NCBI GenBank assembly: GCA_035651595.1
Contig: DASRFJ010000183.1
Span: forward strand, 1 to 11,074
Length of the DNA stretch: 11,074 nucleotides
Direction of reading: 5' to 3'
Source of the DNA: JAFARZ01 sp035651595
GTDB lineage: Bacteria > Actinomycetota > Actinomycetes > Streptosporangiales > Streptosporangiaceae
Shown: positions 1 to 7,020 of the stretch, piece by piece
How positions within the stretch are numbered: position 1 is the stretch's first letter
How the letters are laid out: every line of letters starts with the position of its first letter
Translations under genes and position numbers: made by a program
Notes under the pieces: model-generated
Databases searched by the model: none
What the model saw: the letters and a program-made list of their open reading frames with translations, nothing else
Told to the model about the DNA's origin: nothing

Positions 1-225
1 CTCAATGCCGAAGTCCCCGGCGCCGAACTGCGCCGCACCTGGGCCCCCGCCCGCGGTGCCCTGGCCATGGTGGAGAAAGCACTCGAACGCGGCACGATCA
101 GCGCCCGCGGCGTCGCCAAAGTCATCCGCGTCGCCTGGACCATCACCGACCTCGACGGCCGCGACCGCCCCGGCAAAGACGAATGCGACAAAGCACTCGG
201 GCTGTGGCTGGGGGTGGCCCAGTGA
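1..225 (+). CDS. comM: ComM/YifB-type Mg-chelatase-like ATPase, C-terminal end (partial)
   Basis: Only the last 74 residues are present; the gene begins before the window. The visible part reads LNAEVPGAELRR, then ALAMVEKALERG, then SARGVAKVIRVAWTITDL, and ends in DRPGKDECDKALGL. This is the helical C-terminal domain of the magnesium-chelatase-like AAA+ family called YifB or ComM. ComM is known as a hexameric helicase that promotes branch migration during natural transformation; in actinobacteria the role is mostly inferred. The stop TGA (223-225) overlaps the GTG start of dprA, which implies translational coupling. The placement directly before dprA is the usual one for this family and supports the call. 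The ATPase motifs lie outside the window and cannot be checked. Confidence 0.85.
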   Translation, partial: LNAEVPGAELRRTWAPARGALAMVEKALERGTISARGVAKVIRVAWTITDLDGRDRPGKDECDKALGLWLGVAQ

Positions 226-1445
226 CCGCGGCCGATGTAGCCGATGTGGTGGCCGGTACCGAGGTGGCCGCGGCGGCTGGGGATGCGGCCTTGAGTCGGG
301 CGCGGTTGGCCCGGGCGGCGCTCAGCTACCTGGCCGAGCCGGGCGATCCGGCGCTCGGCGCACTGCTCCAGACCTGCCCGCCGGACCGGGTGCTGGCCGC
401 GATCAAGGCCGGCGAACTGCCCCGGGCATGCCGGGAAACCGACCGGGCCCGCTGGGCCGCGCTGACCCGGGCGCTGAGCCGGTGGCGGCTCCGGCTCCCA
501 GATCTGCCTCCCGAGGATGTGCTCGCCGCCAGCGCCGCCGGGGATGGCCGGGTCAGGCTCGCCTGCCCGGGCGACCCCGAATGGCCTGCCGCGCTGGACG
601 ACCTCGGGCTGGCCGCGCCCTGCGTGCTGTGGCTGCGCGGCAATGCGAACCTGCGCGCCGCAACCGAGCGATCGGTCTCGGTCGTCGGGTCGCGGACCGC
701 GACGGGGTACGGCGTCCACGTGGCCGGCGAGATCGCCGGCGACCTGGCCGAGCGGGGCTGGACGATCGTCTCCGGCGGCGCCTACGGCATCGATGCCGCC
801 GTCCATCGCGGCGCCCTGCTCATCGGCGGTGTCACGGTCGTCGTGCTGGCCTGCGGCGTCGACCACGCCTATCCGGCCGGGCACCGCGGCCTGTTCACCG
901 CCATCGCGGACGCGGGCCTGATCGTCAGCGAGCTGCCGCCGGGCAGTCACCCCACCCGGCTGCGGTTCCTGGTCCGCAACCGGGTCATCGCCGCCCTCAC
1001 TGGCGGCACCGTGGTGGTCGAAGCGGGGGAGCGCAGCGGCGCGCTCAACACCGCGCGGCACGCCGCCGAACTGAACCGGCCGCTGATGGCCGTGCCCGGC
1101 CCGGTGACTTCGGCGCAGTCCGCGGGGTGCCATCGCATCATCAGGGACTTCGGCGGCACGCTCGTCACCGGCGCCGGGGACGTCCGGGACATGCTCGAAC
1201 CCATCGGCGCCGAGTGGCCGTCCCCGGGCAAGGACGAGCCATCTGATCCACGCGACGATCTCGACCTGGAGTCCGCCCGGGTGCTGGACGCGTTCCCGGT
1301 CCGCGCCGTCGTAGGCCTGTCGACGATCGCGCGCAACGCGGGCCTGGAGCCCACCACGGTGCTGCGTTGCATCGGCGTGCTGGCGGGCTGCGGGTTCATC
1401 GAGCGCGCGGACGGCGGCTGGCGCCTCACCAGGAAGGCGGTGTAA
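222..1445 (+). CDS. dprA: DNA-processing protein DprA
   Basis: The product is 407 residues when started at GTG 222, which overlaps the upstream stop as GTGA and has a G-rich stretch (210-214) at suitable distance. An ATG at 183 lies inside the comM end and is less likely. DprA is a cytoplasmic protein that binds incoming single-stranded DNA and loads RecA in competent bacteria. The Rossmann-like core is clear: VVGSRTATGYG, then SGGAYGIDAAVHRGAL, VVVLACGVDHAYP, SELPPGSHP, FLVRNRVIAAL, and VVVEAGERSGALNTARHA. A winged-helix-like tail follows at about residues 345-400 (VLDAFPVRAVVGLSTIA). The N-terminal 120 residues are the poorly conserved SAM-like part. Few actinomycetes are known to be naturally competent, so the cellular role here is uncertain although family membership is not. 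Confidence 0.95.
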   Translation: MTAADVADVVAGTEVAAAAGDAALSRARLARAALSYLAEPGDPALGALLQTCPPDRVLAAIKAGELPRACRETDRARWAALTRALSRWRLRLPDLPPEDVLAASAAGDGRVRLACPGDPEWPAALDDLGLAAPCVLWLRGNANLRAATERSVSVVGSRTATGYGVHVAGEIAGDLAERGWTIVSGGAYGIDAAVHRGALLIGGVTVVVLACGVDHAYPAGHRGLFTAIADAGLIVSELPPGSHPTRLRFLVRNRVIAALTGGTVVVEAGERSGALNTARHAAELNRPLMAVPGPVTSAQSAGCHRIIRDFGGTLVTGAGDVRDMLEPIGAEWPSPGKDEPSDPRDDLDLESARVLDAFPVRAVVGLSTIARNAGLEPTTVLRCIGVLAGCGFIERADGGWRLTRKAV

Positions 1446-1463
1446 CCCTGGCACACTGAGGAC

Positions 1464-2429
1464 ATGGCTAACGGCGCGCCCGACGACCCGCTGCCGGAAC
1501 TTCCGGTGGCCCTGGCCACGGCGCTTGCCGAGTTCGAACGGCACCTGCGCGCCGAACGGTCGCTGTCCCCCCACACGATCCGTGCCTATCACGGCGACGT
1601 CGCGTCCCTGCTCGGCCATGCGCATCGCGACGGGATCACCGCACCGGATGGGCTCGACCTGCATCACCTCCGCGGCTGGCTGGCCGAGCAGCACGAGTCC
1701 GGGTCGGCCCGAGCCAGCGTCGCGCGGCGCGGGGCGGCGGCCAGGGCCTTCACCGCGTTCGCGCACCGGCAGGGATGGCTCGCCGCCGATCCCGGACCGC
1801 TGCTCGGCACGCTCAAAACCAGGCGGACGTTGCCGCACGTGCTGCACCGCGAGGAGATGGCGGCGGTCCTTGGCGGTCTGGACGAGGCAGCGGAGGCCGC
1901 GCCCGCTGACCCGGTCGAGGCCGCGGTCGCGCGGCGGGACTCGGCGGTGCTCGAACTGTTCTACGCGACGGGGATCCGCGTCAGCGAGCTGTGCGGACTG
2001 GATGCGGGCAGCCTGGACCAGGGCCGTCGCACGATCCGCGTGCGCGGCAAGGGCGACAAGGAACGCACCGTGCCGGTCGGCATCCCGGCCATGCGGGCGA
2101 TCGTCCGCTGGCAACAGACGGGCCGGCCAGTCCTGGTGACCGAGGCCAGCGGTCCCGCGCTCTTCCTCGGCATCCGGGGGCGCCGGATGGATCCGCGCAC
2201 CGCGCGGCGGATAGTCGACACTCGCTTGCGCGAGGCAGGGGCCAGCCGGGATCCGGGCCCGCATGGCATCCGGCACACCGCGGCGACCCACCTGCTCGAG
2301 GGCGGCGCCGACCTGCGCAGCGTCCAGGAAATACTGGGCCACTCCTCGCCGTCGACCACGCAGATCTACACACACGTCTCGATCGAGCGCCTGAAGGCCA
2401 GCTACCGACAGGCCCACCCCCGCGCCTGA
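1464..2429 (+). CDS. xerC: Tyrosine recombinase XerC
   Basis: The 321-residue protein is a site-specific tyrosine recombinase that, with XerD, resolves chromosome dimers at dif. The N-terminal SAM-like DNA-binding domain covers about residues 15-110 (FERHLRAERSLSPHTIRAY). The catalytic domain has the complete active set: R172 in TGIRVSELCGL, K196 in RVRGKGDKER, H267 and R270 in HGIRHTAATH, H293 in ILGHSS, and nucleophile Y302 in TQIYTHV. It is therefore expected to be active and is not a decayed integrase. The gene starts 18 bases after dprA. GAGGA (1458-1462) lies only one base before the ATG, closer than a normal ribosome binding site, so a slightly later start such as GTG 1506 is possible. 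The position between dprA and rpsB is the standard actinobacterial chromosomal xerC site, which argues against a mobile origin. Confidence 0.93.
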   Translation: MANGAPDDPLPELPVALATALAEFERHLRAERSLSPHTIRAYHGDVASLLGHAHRDGITAPDGLDLHHLRGWLAEQHESGSARASVARRGAAARAFTAFAHRQGWLAADPGPLLGTLKTRRTLPHVLHREEMAAVLGGLDEAAEAAPADPVEAAVARRDSAVLELFYATGIRVSELCGLDAGSLDQGRRTIRVRGKGDKERTVPVGIPAMRAIVRWQQTGRPVLVTEASGPALFLGIRGRRMDPRTARRIVDTRLREAGASRDPGPHGIRHTAATHLLEGGADLRSVQEILGHSSPSTTQIYTHVSIERLKASYRQAHPRA

Positions 2430-2610
2430 CAGCACTCGTCATGGCGCCCCGTAACACCCGGAAACCCGGAAACGCTGAACTTCAAGTATTCTTAGTGGCG
2501 GTCGTCAGGGCTGGGCTCATCCGGGTCCGCCGCCGTGACGGCCAAAATCGCGTGTCCGCTTGCCTTCCGGGAGTCGCAATGACGAACGGAGGGGGCGCGC
2601 CGCTCGGTCC

Positions 2611-2630
2611 GCCAGCGTAACAACGCTGGC
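2611..2630 (+). terminator. Perfect 7-bp hairpin in the rpsB leader (terminator or regulatory stem)
   Basis: GCCAGCG (2611-2617) pairs perfectly with CGCTGGC (2624-2630) around the six-base loop TAACAA. No U-tract follows, which does not exclude termination in high-GC actinobacteria. It lies 157 bases before the rpsB start, so it may end xerC transcription, attenuate rpsB, or be a structural part of the leader. The sequence alone cannot separate these. Confidence 0.35.
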
Positions 2631-2772
2631 TGCAGGCGCGTCAGACCAACGGGCACCAGGAAACCAACCGAGCAGCGCCGCAACGACGCAACGCTAACTC
2701 CACGGTCACCAAGCGTCACGCATGGGACGCTACGGGGAAACGTTACGGACGACCAGGCGGCGCGGAACAGTG

Positions 2773-2779
2773 AAAGGGA
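2773..2779 (+). promoter_or_regulatory. Ribosome binding site of rpsB
   Basis: AAAGGGA lies 8 bases before ATG 2788. It fixes the S2 start at MAQVVSMKQLLESGVHFGHQ and rules out the longer open frame from ATG 2722, whose extra residues match nothing in S2. Confidence 0.7.
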
Positions 2780-2787
2780 CCAAGCCA

Positions 2788-3837
2788 ATGGCTCAGGTCG
2801 TCAGCATGAAGCAGCTCCTGGAGAGCGGCGTCCACTTCGGACACCAGACTCGGCGCTGGAACCCGAAGATGAAGCGTTACATCCTCACCGAGCGCAACGG
2901 CATCTACATTATCGACCTTCAGCAGTCGCTGGACTACATCGACCGCGCGTACGAGTTCATCAAGGAGACCGTCGCGCACGGCGGCACGATCATGTACGTC
3001 GGCACGAAGAAGCAGGCGCAGGAGGCGATCGCCGAGCAGGCGCGCCGCGTCGGGATGCCATTCGTCAACCAGCGCTGGCTCGGCGGCATGCTCACCAACT
3101 TCTCCACGGTGTACAAGCGCCTGCAGCGGCTGAAGGAACTCGAAGAGATCGACTTCAACGACGTGGCGGCCTCCGGCCTGACCAAGAAGGAGCTGCTCCA
3201 GCTGCGTCGCGAGCACGACAAGCTGGACCGCACCTTGGGCGGGATCCGGGACATGTCCCGGGTGCCGAGCGCCATCTGGGTGGTGGACACCAAGAAGGAG
3301 CACATCGCCGTCAACGAGGCGCGCAAACTGGGCATCCCGGTCGTCGCCATCCTCGACACCAACTGCGACCCGGACGAGGTCAACTACCCGATCCCGGGTA
3401 ACGACGACGCGATCCGCAGCGTCGCGCTGCTGACCAGGGTGGTCGCGGACGCGGTCGCCGAAGGCCTGATGGCCCGCGCCGGCGCGGCCAACGGCGACGA
3501 GAAGCCCACCGGGCAGGCCGGCGTCGGCGCCGAGGAGCCGCTGGCGGAGTGGGAGCGCGAACTGCTGGTCGGCGCTGGCGAAGCGGAGGCGACGACGCCG
3601 GAGGCCGCGACCGCACAGGCCGCGACTCCGGAGGCCGCGACTCCGGAGGCCGCGACTCCGGAGGCGGCGACGCCGCAGGTCGCGACCCCGGACGCCACGG
3701 AAACCGAGACCCCCGAGGGCCCGGCCGAGGCCGCCGCGGACGCCGCGCACGCGGACGCCGAGGCGAAGGCCGCCGCCGAGGCCGCCACCCCGGAAGCCGC
3801 GGTCGAGGCCGCCGAGGACGCCGCCGAGCAGGCGTAG
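2788..3837 (+). CDS. rpsB: 30S ribosomal protein S2
   Basis: The 349-residue protein is the small-subunit ribosomal protein S2. The core is highly conserved: MKQLLESGVHFGHQTRRWNP at the start, then YIIDLQQSLDYIDRAYEF, MYVGTKKQAQEAI, NQRWLGGMLTNFSTV, IWVVDTKKEHIAVNEARKLG, and ILDTNCDPDEVNYPIPGNDD. The core ends near residue 235. About 100 further residues form an acidic, alanine-rich tail, beginning with EEPLAEWERELL and containing seven five-residue units near EAATP (residues 267-301). Typical S2 is roughly 240-280 residues, so the tail makes this one long. Such tails occur in actinobacterial S2 and are expected to be disordered. The gene opens the translation operon and has a clear AAAGGGA ribosome binding site. 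Confidence 0.98.
   Translation: MAQVVSMKQLLESGVHFGHQTRRWNPKMKRYILTERNGIYIIDLQQSLDYIDRAYEFIKETVAHGGTIMYVGTKKQAQEAIAEQARRVGMPFVNQRWLGGMLTNFSTVYKRLQRLKELEEIDFNDVAASGLTKKELLQLRREHDKLDRTLGGIRDMSRVPSAIWVVDTKKEHIAVNEARKLGIPVVAILDTNCDPDEVNYPIPGNDDAIRSVALLTRVVADAVAEGLMARAGAANGDEKPTGQAGVGAEEPLAEWERELLVGAGEAEATTPEAATAQAATPEAATPEAATPEAATPQVATPDATETETPEGPAEAAADAAHADAEAKAAAEAATPEAAVEAAEDAAEQA
3586..3690 (+). repeat. 15-base tandem repeat inside rpsB
   Basis: Seven in-frame 15-base units start at 3586, 3601, 3616, 3631, 3646, 3661 and 3676. The units at 3631 and 3646 are identical (GAGGCCGCGACTCCG), and 3616 differs from them only in its first base. The encoded units are EATTP, EAATA, QAATP, EAATP, EAATP, EAATP, QVATP. 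Near-identity at the DNA level, including third positions, points to recent duplication by slippage. Because the unit is a multiple of three, copy-number change would keep the reading frame. Confidence 0.9.
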
Positions 3838-3911
3838 CGACCACGGCGTAACGACCAAAGCGCAACGAACCAGGCGCAAGAACACATCCCAGAACAGAAG
3901 AGATAGAGGAC

Positions 3912-4748
3912 ATGGCGAACTACTCCGCCGCTGACGTGAAGCGGCTCCGGGACCAGACCGGCGCCGGGATGATGGACTGCAAGAACGCACTGCAGGAGGC
4001 CGATGGTGACTTCGAGACAGCGATCGAGCTGCTCCGCGTGAAGGGCGCCAAGGACGCGGGCAAGCGCGCCACCCGGACGGCCGGGAATGGCCTGATCACG
4101 GCCCAGCTCGACGGCACCAGCGCGGGCGTCCTTGTGGAGCTGAACTGCGAGACCGACTTCGTCGCGAAGACCGACCTGTTCCAGCAGGTCGCCGCCGACA
4201 TCGCGCAGGCGGCCATCGCGTCCAAGGCGCAGGACAAGCCGTCTCTGCTCGAGGCCGAGGCCAAGCCCGGCGTCACGGTCACCCAGCTGATCGAGGAGGC
4301 CGGCGCCAGCCTGAAGGAGAAGCTGGAACTCGGCCGGTTCACCCGGTTCGAGGGCGGCTACGTGGCCAGCTACCTGCACCGCAGCGACGCGGCACTGCCG
4401 CCGACCCTCGGTGTGCTGATCCAGTTGGACAAGCAGAGCGAGGACACGGCCAAGGACCTCGCCCAGCAGATCGCGGCGATGCGCCCGCAGTATGTGACCC
4501 GCGACCAGGTCCCCGCCGAAGTCGTGGAGAAGGAGCGCCGGATCGCGGAGCAGATCACCCGCGACGAGGGCAAGCCGGAGCAGGCCATCCCGAAGATCGT
4601 GGAGGGCCGCGTCGGCGCGTTCTTCAAGGACGTCGCGCTGGTTGAGCAGGCGTTCGTGAAGGACCCGAAGACCACGGTCAGCAAGGTGCTCGCCGCCGCG
4701 GGCGTCACCGTCACCGGTTTCGCGAGGTTCCAGGTCGGCCAGGCTTAA
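3912..4748 (+). CDS. tsf: Elongation factor Ts
   Basis: The 278-residue protein is EF-Ts, the guanine nucleotide exchange factor that recycles EF-Tu from GDP to GTP. The N-terminal UBA-like domain reads YSAADVKRLRDQTGAGMMDC. The EF-Tu contact motif TDFVAK sits at residues 81-86. The dimerisation/core region continues with YLHRSDAALPPTLGVLI and IAAMRPQYVTRDQVP, and ends with KTTVSKVLAAAGVTVTGFARFQVG. Length is normal for actinobacteria. It lies 74 bases after rpsB, the usual neighbour. GAGGA (3906-3910) is one base from the ATG, as in xerC, while the purine-rich AGAAGAGAT (3896-3904) is better spaced. Confidence 0.98.
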   Translation: MANYSAADVKRLRDQTGAGMMDCKNALQEADGDFETAIELLRVKGAKDAGKRATRTAGNGLITAQLDGTSAGVLVELNCETDFVAKTDLFQQVAADIAQAAIASKAQDKPSLLEAEAKPGVTVTQLIEEAGASLKEKLELGRFTRFEGGYVASYLHRSDAALPPTLGVLIQLDKQSEDTAKDLAQQIAAMRPQYVTRDQVPAEVVEKERRIAEQITRDEGKPEQAIPKIVEGRVGAFFKDVALVEQAFVKDPKTTVSKVLAAAGVTVTGFARFQVGQA

Positions 4749-4751
4749 GGC

Positions 4752-5549
4752 ATGCCCGAACCAGACGGAGGGAGTCATTCACTGGGGGAGGGCATCCCCC
4801 AGACCTCCTCGAGCCACCCCAGCTGGCGCAGGGTGGTGCTGAAGCTGTCCGGCGGCCTGTTCGCGGGCCGCGAGCCGCTCGGCATCTCGCCGGACGTGGT
4901 CCAGCACCTCGCCGACGAGATCCTCGCGGCCACCACCGAGGGGATCCAGGTCGCGGCCGTGGTGGGCGGCGGCAACATGTTCCGCGGTGCCGCGCTGGCC
5001 GAGCGCGGCATCGACCGGGCGCGGGCCGACTACATGGGCATGCTCAGCACGGTCATCAACTGCCTTGCCCTCCAGGACGTGCTCGAAAAGCGCGGCGTCG
5101 ACACCCGGGTACAGACCGCGATCACCATGGGCCAGGTCGCCGAGCCTTACATCCCGAGGCGCGCGATCAGGCATCTTGAGAAGGGCCGTGTGGTGATCTT
5201 CGGCGCGGGTTTGGGGGCGCCCTATTTCTCCACCGACACCTGCGCGGCGCAGCGCGCGCTGGAGATCGGCGCGCACGCGGTGCTGAAGGGCACCAAGGTG
5301 GACGGCGTCTACGATTCCGATCCGAACACCAACCCGCACGCGAAGCGGTTCGACTCACTCGACTACGGTGAATACCTGAGCAGGGGCCTTCGGGTAATGG
5401 ACACCACGGCGGTGAGCCTGTGCATGGACAACGGCCTGCCGATCGTGGTCTTCGCGCTCATGGGCGCGGGCAACGTGGTCAAGGCGATCCGCGGCGAGAG
5501 CGTCGGCACGCTTGTCTCCAGCCGACCCAGCACCGGCGAAAACGACTAG
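4752..5549 (+). CDS. pyrH: Uridylate kinase (UMP kinase)
   Basis: The 265-residue protein converts UMP to UDP with ATP in pyrimidine synthesis, as a cytoplasmic hexamer of the amino-acid-kinase fold. Family motifs: RRVVLKLSG (27-35), VVGGGNMFRG, DYMGMLSTVINCLALQDVLE, VFxG-type phosphate loop IFGAGLGAPYFSTDTCAAQR, LKGTKVDGVYDSDP, and the C-terminal MDNGLPIVVFALMGAGNV. ATG 4752 begins 3 bases after the tsf stop and is the only ordinary start before the kinase core. It leaves an unconserved N-terminal extension of about 25 residues. Two oddities: a GC-rich hairpin covers codons 11-17, and the usual KLSGE reads KLSGG here. Coupling to tsf translation is likely, given the 3-base gap and the lack of a well-spaced ribosome binding site. 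Confidence 0.97.
   Translation: MPEPDGGSHSLGEGIPQTSSSHPSWRRVVLKLSGGLFAGREPLGISPDVVQHLADEILAATTEGIQVAAVVGGGNMFRGAALAERGIDRARADYMGMLSTVINCLALQDVLEKRGVDTRVQTAITMGQVAEPYIPRRAIRHLEKGRVVIFGAGLGAPYFSTDTCAAQRALEIGAHAVLKGTKVDGVYDSDPNTNPHAKRFDSLDYGEYLSRGLRVMDTTAVSLCMDNGLPIVVFALMGAGNVVKAIRGESVGTLVSSRPSTGEND
4782..4802 (+). repeat. Perfect 7-bp GC-rich inverted repeat within the first codons of pyrH
   Basis: CTGGGGG (4782-4788) pairs with CCCCCAG (4796-4802) around the seven-base loop AGGGCAT. It lies 30 bases downstream of the pyrH ATG, inside the unconserved N-terminal extension. A purine-rich GGAGGGAG precedes it at about 4767-4774. It may form a stable mRNA stem near the start codon. Confidence 0.6.
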
Positions 5550-5558
5550 GCTCGAACA

Positions 5559-6116
5559 ATGATCGATGACACGCTCCTCGAAGCCGAGGAGAAGATGGAA
5601 AAGGCCGTCACGGTCGCCAAGGAAGAGTTTGGCGTGATCCGCACCGGCCGGGCGCATCCAGGCATGTTCAGCAAGGTGACGGTCGAGTACTACGGCACGA
5701 TGACCCCGATCAACCAGCTCGCGTCGTTCCACGTCCCGGAGCCGCGGATGGTGGTCATCCAGCCGTTCGACAAGAGCTCGCTGTCCGCCATCGAGCGCGC
5801 GATCCGCAACAGCGACCTGAGCGTGAACCCGGCGAACGACGGCCAGATCATCCGGATCGTGTTGCCGGAGCTGACGGAGGAGCGCCGGCGGGAGTACATC
5901 AAGACCGCACGGCACAAGGCCGAAGACGGCCGGGTCTCGATCCGCAACATCAGGCGCCACGCCAAGGACACGCTGGACAAGATGATCAAGTCCGGCGAGG
6001 CGCCCGAGGACGACGTCCGGCGTGCCGAGCGCGAGCTCGACGAGCTGACCCAGACCTACGTCGGCCAGGTGGACGAGCTGCTCAAGCACAAGGAAGCCGA
6101 GCTCCTCGAGGTCTGA
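5559..6116 (+). CDS. frr: Ribosome recycling factor
   Basis: The 185-residue protein, the exact normal length, splits post-termination ribosomes together with EF-G. It begins MIDDTLLEAEEKMEKAVTVA and carries the family blocks FGVIRTGRAHPGMF, VEYYGTMTPINQLASFHVPE, RMVVIQPFDKSSLSAIE, NDGQIIRIVLPELTEERR, and VSIRNIRRHAKD. The tail matches helix 3 of the three-helix bundle. The start lies 9 bases after the pyrH stop, with only a weak AGG upstream, so it is probably translated by coupling within the tsf-pyrH-frr-cdsA operon. Confidence 0.98.
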   Translation: MIDDTLLEAEEKMEKAVTVAKEEFGVIRTGRAHPGMFSKVTVEYYGTMTPINQLASFHVPEPRMVVIQPFDKSSLSAIERAIRNSDLSVNPANDGQIIRIVLPELTEERRREYIKTARHKAEDGRVSIRNIRRHAKDTLDKMIKSGEAPEDDVRRAERELDELTQTYVGQVDELLKHKEAELLEV

Positions 6117-6971
6117 GTGGCAGCCCAGGCCCAAGAGGAGAAACCGAAGATCAGGACCGGCCGTAACCTCCCCGCCGCGATCGGCGTCGGGGCGGTCATG
6201 GGCGGCCTGGTGCTGCTCACGCTGCTCACCGTCAAGGCGACGTTCCTGCTGTACATGGGCGGGGCGGTGCTGATCGCGCTGGACGAACTGGCCAAGGCGC
6301 TCAAGAACAAGCACATCGACATCCCGATCGTGCCACTCGGGCTCGGCACGGTCGCGATGCTGACCTGCACGTACTGGCTCGGCTACCGCGGCATGGCGGC
6401 GGCCGCCGCGCTCACCGTGCTCGCGATCCTCGGCTACCGCCTCGTCAACGGCACGGAGAACTACGTCAGGGACGCCACGGCCGGCGTGTTCGTGAGCATC
6501 TACATCGCATTCCTCGCCAGCTTCGTTTCGGCGATGCTCGCGGCACCGCACGACGGAAACAAGCGCGTGATCACGTTCGTCATCGTGGTGGTCTGCAGCG
6601 ACATCGGCGGCTACTTCGCCGGCATCACGCTGGGCCGCGGCACCCGCCACCCGATGGCGCCGAAGATCAGCCCGAAGAAAACCTGGGAGGGCTTCGCGGG
6701 CTCAATGACGGCCTGCCTCGTCGCCGGCTGGCTCACCGTGACGCTGCTCTTGCACGGCCACGCCTGGCAGGGCGTGCTGCTCGGCGCGGCGGTCGTGGTC
6801 ACCGCGATCGCCGGCGACCTCATCGAGTCAAGCATAAAACGCGACCTGGATATCAAGGATATGGGCACGCTATTGCCAGGTCACGGCGGTTTGCTTGATC
6901 GCCTTGACTCGCTGCTGATGAGCGCCCCGGTTGTCTGGCTCCTTCTTGTTTCGTTTATCCCGCACGGCTAA
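6117..6971 (+). CDS. cdsA: Phosphatidate cytidylyltransferase (CDP-diacylglycerol synthase)
   Basis: The 284-residue inner-membrane enzyme joins CTP and phosphatidate to make CDP-diacylglycerol, the precursor of the membrane phospholipids. The GTG start 6117 directly follows the frr stop, with CGAGG (6107-6111) five bases before it. Several hydrophobic segments are visible, for example residues 19-40, 78-105, 115-140 and 200-240. The family signature is complete near the C-terminus: SSIKRDLDIKDMGTLLPGHG at 238-257, then GLLDRLD to residue 264. The central PKISPKKTWEGF is also typical. From about 6828 the codon use changes to AT-ending and rare codons (ATA, AAA, TTG, CTT, GTT), unlike the rest of the gene, although the protein remains well conserved. 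Confidence 0.96.
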   Translation: MAAQAQEEKPKIRTGRNLPAAIGVGAVMGGLVLLTLLTVKATFLLYMGGAVLIALDELAKALKNKHIDIPIVPLGLGTVAMLTCTYWLGYRGMAAAAALTVLAILGYRLVNGTENYVRDATAGVFVSIYIAFLASFVSAMLAAPHDGNKRVITFVIVVVCSDIGGYFAGITLGRGTRHPMAPKISPKKTWEGFAGSMTACLVAGWLTVTLLLHGHAWQGVLLGAAVVVTAIAGDLIESSIKRDLDIKDMGTLLPGHGGLLDRLDSLLMSAPVVWLLLVSFIPHG

Positions 6972-7005
6972 GGGCAGTTAAGCACCCGTCATTTCATGGA
7001 TCGTT

Positions 7006-7014
7006 AAGAAGGAG
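7006..7014 (+). promoter_or_regulatory. Strong ribosome binding site of the 56-residue gene
   Basis: AAGAAGGAG ends six bases before ATG 7021. It is the best ribosome binding site in the window and is a main reason for accepting the short gene that follows. Confidence 0.7.
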
Positions 7015-7020
7015 CGAGCC

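Larger units (their letters stand above)
2430..2787 (+). promoter_or_regulatory. Gene-free leader region upstream of rpsB
   Basis: This stretch of 358 bases separates xerC from rpsB. I see no credible coding sequence in it; the open frames there are antisense or run-on shadows. It must hold the promoter of the translation operon, but I find no convincing -35/-10 pair. A TATTCT at 2487-2492 resembles a -10 box without a matching -35. It also holds a tandem ACCCGGAA (2456-2463 and 2464-2471) and the hairpin at 2611-2630. Ribosomal protein S2 represses its own operon through the leader in some bacteria, so RNA-level control is plausible here but is inference. Confidence 0.5.

Noticed and set aside
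183..221. Longer dprA start at ATG 183
   Set aside because: It would overlap the comM end by 43 bases; GTG 222 gives the usual 4-base stop/start overlap and the family-like N-terminus.
1464..2429. Tyrosine recombinase as the integrase of a second mobile element
   Set aside because: Position between dprA and rpsB, length, composition and complete XerC motifs fit the chromosomal dimer-resolution recombinase.
2722..2787. Longer rpsB start at ATG 2722
   Set aside because: The added residues are unlike any S2 N-terminus, while ATG 2788 has a good ribosome binding site and the conserved start.
2492..2788. 98-residue minus-strand frame filling the rpsB leader
   Set aside because: No recognisable motif and no clear ribosome binding site, and it ends against rpsB in a way expected by chance in high-GC DNA.
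3586..3690. CRISPR-like array
   Set aside because: The repeats are 15 bases, directly adjacent without spacers and in frame within rpsB, so they are a coding tandem repeat.
2743..3990. 415-residue minus-strand frame opposite rpsB
   Set aside because: Low-complexity arginine/leucine/glycine run produced by the complement of the alanine-rich S2 tail.
3384..4778. 464-residue open frame on the minus strand across rpsB, tsf and the start of pyrH
   Set aside because: It lies fully antisense to well-conserved genes, and such long antisense frames are common at high GC. The translation has no recognisable domain.
5355..6650. 431-residue minus-strand frame across pyrH, frr and cdsA
   Set aside because: Antisense shadow of three conserved genes. 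Histidine/arginine/aspartate-rich composition with no family motif.
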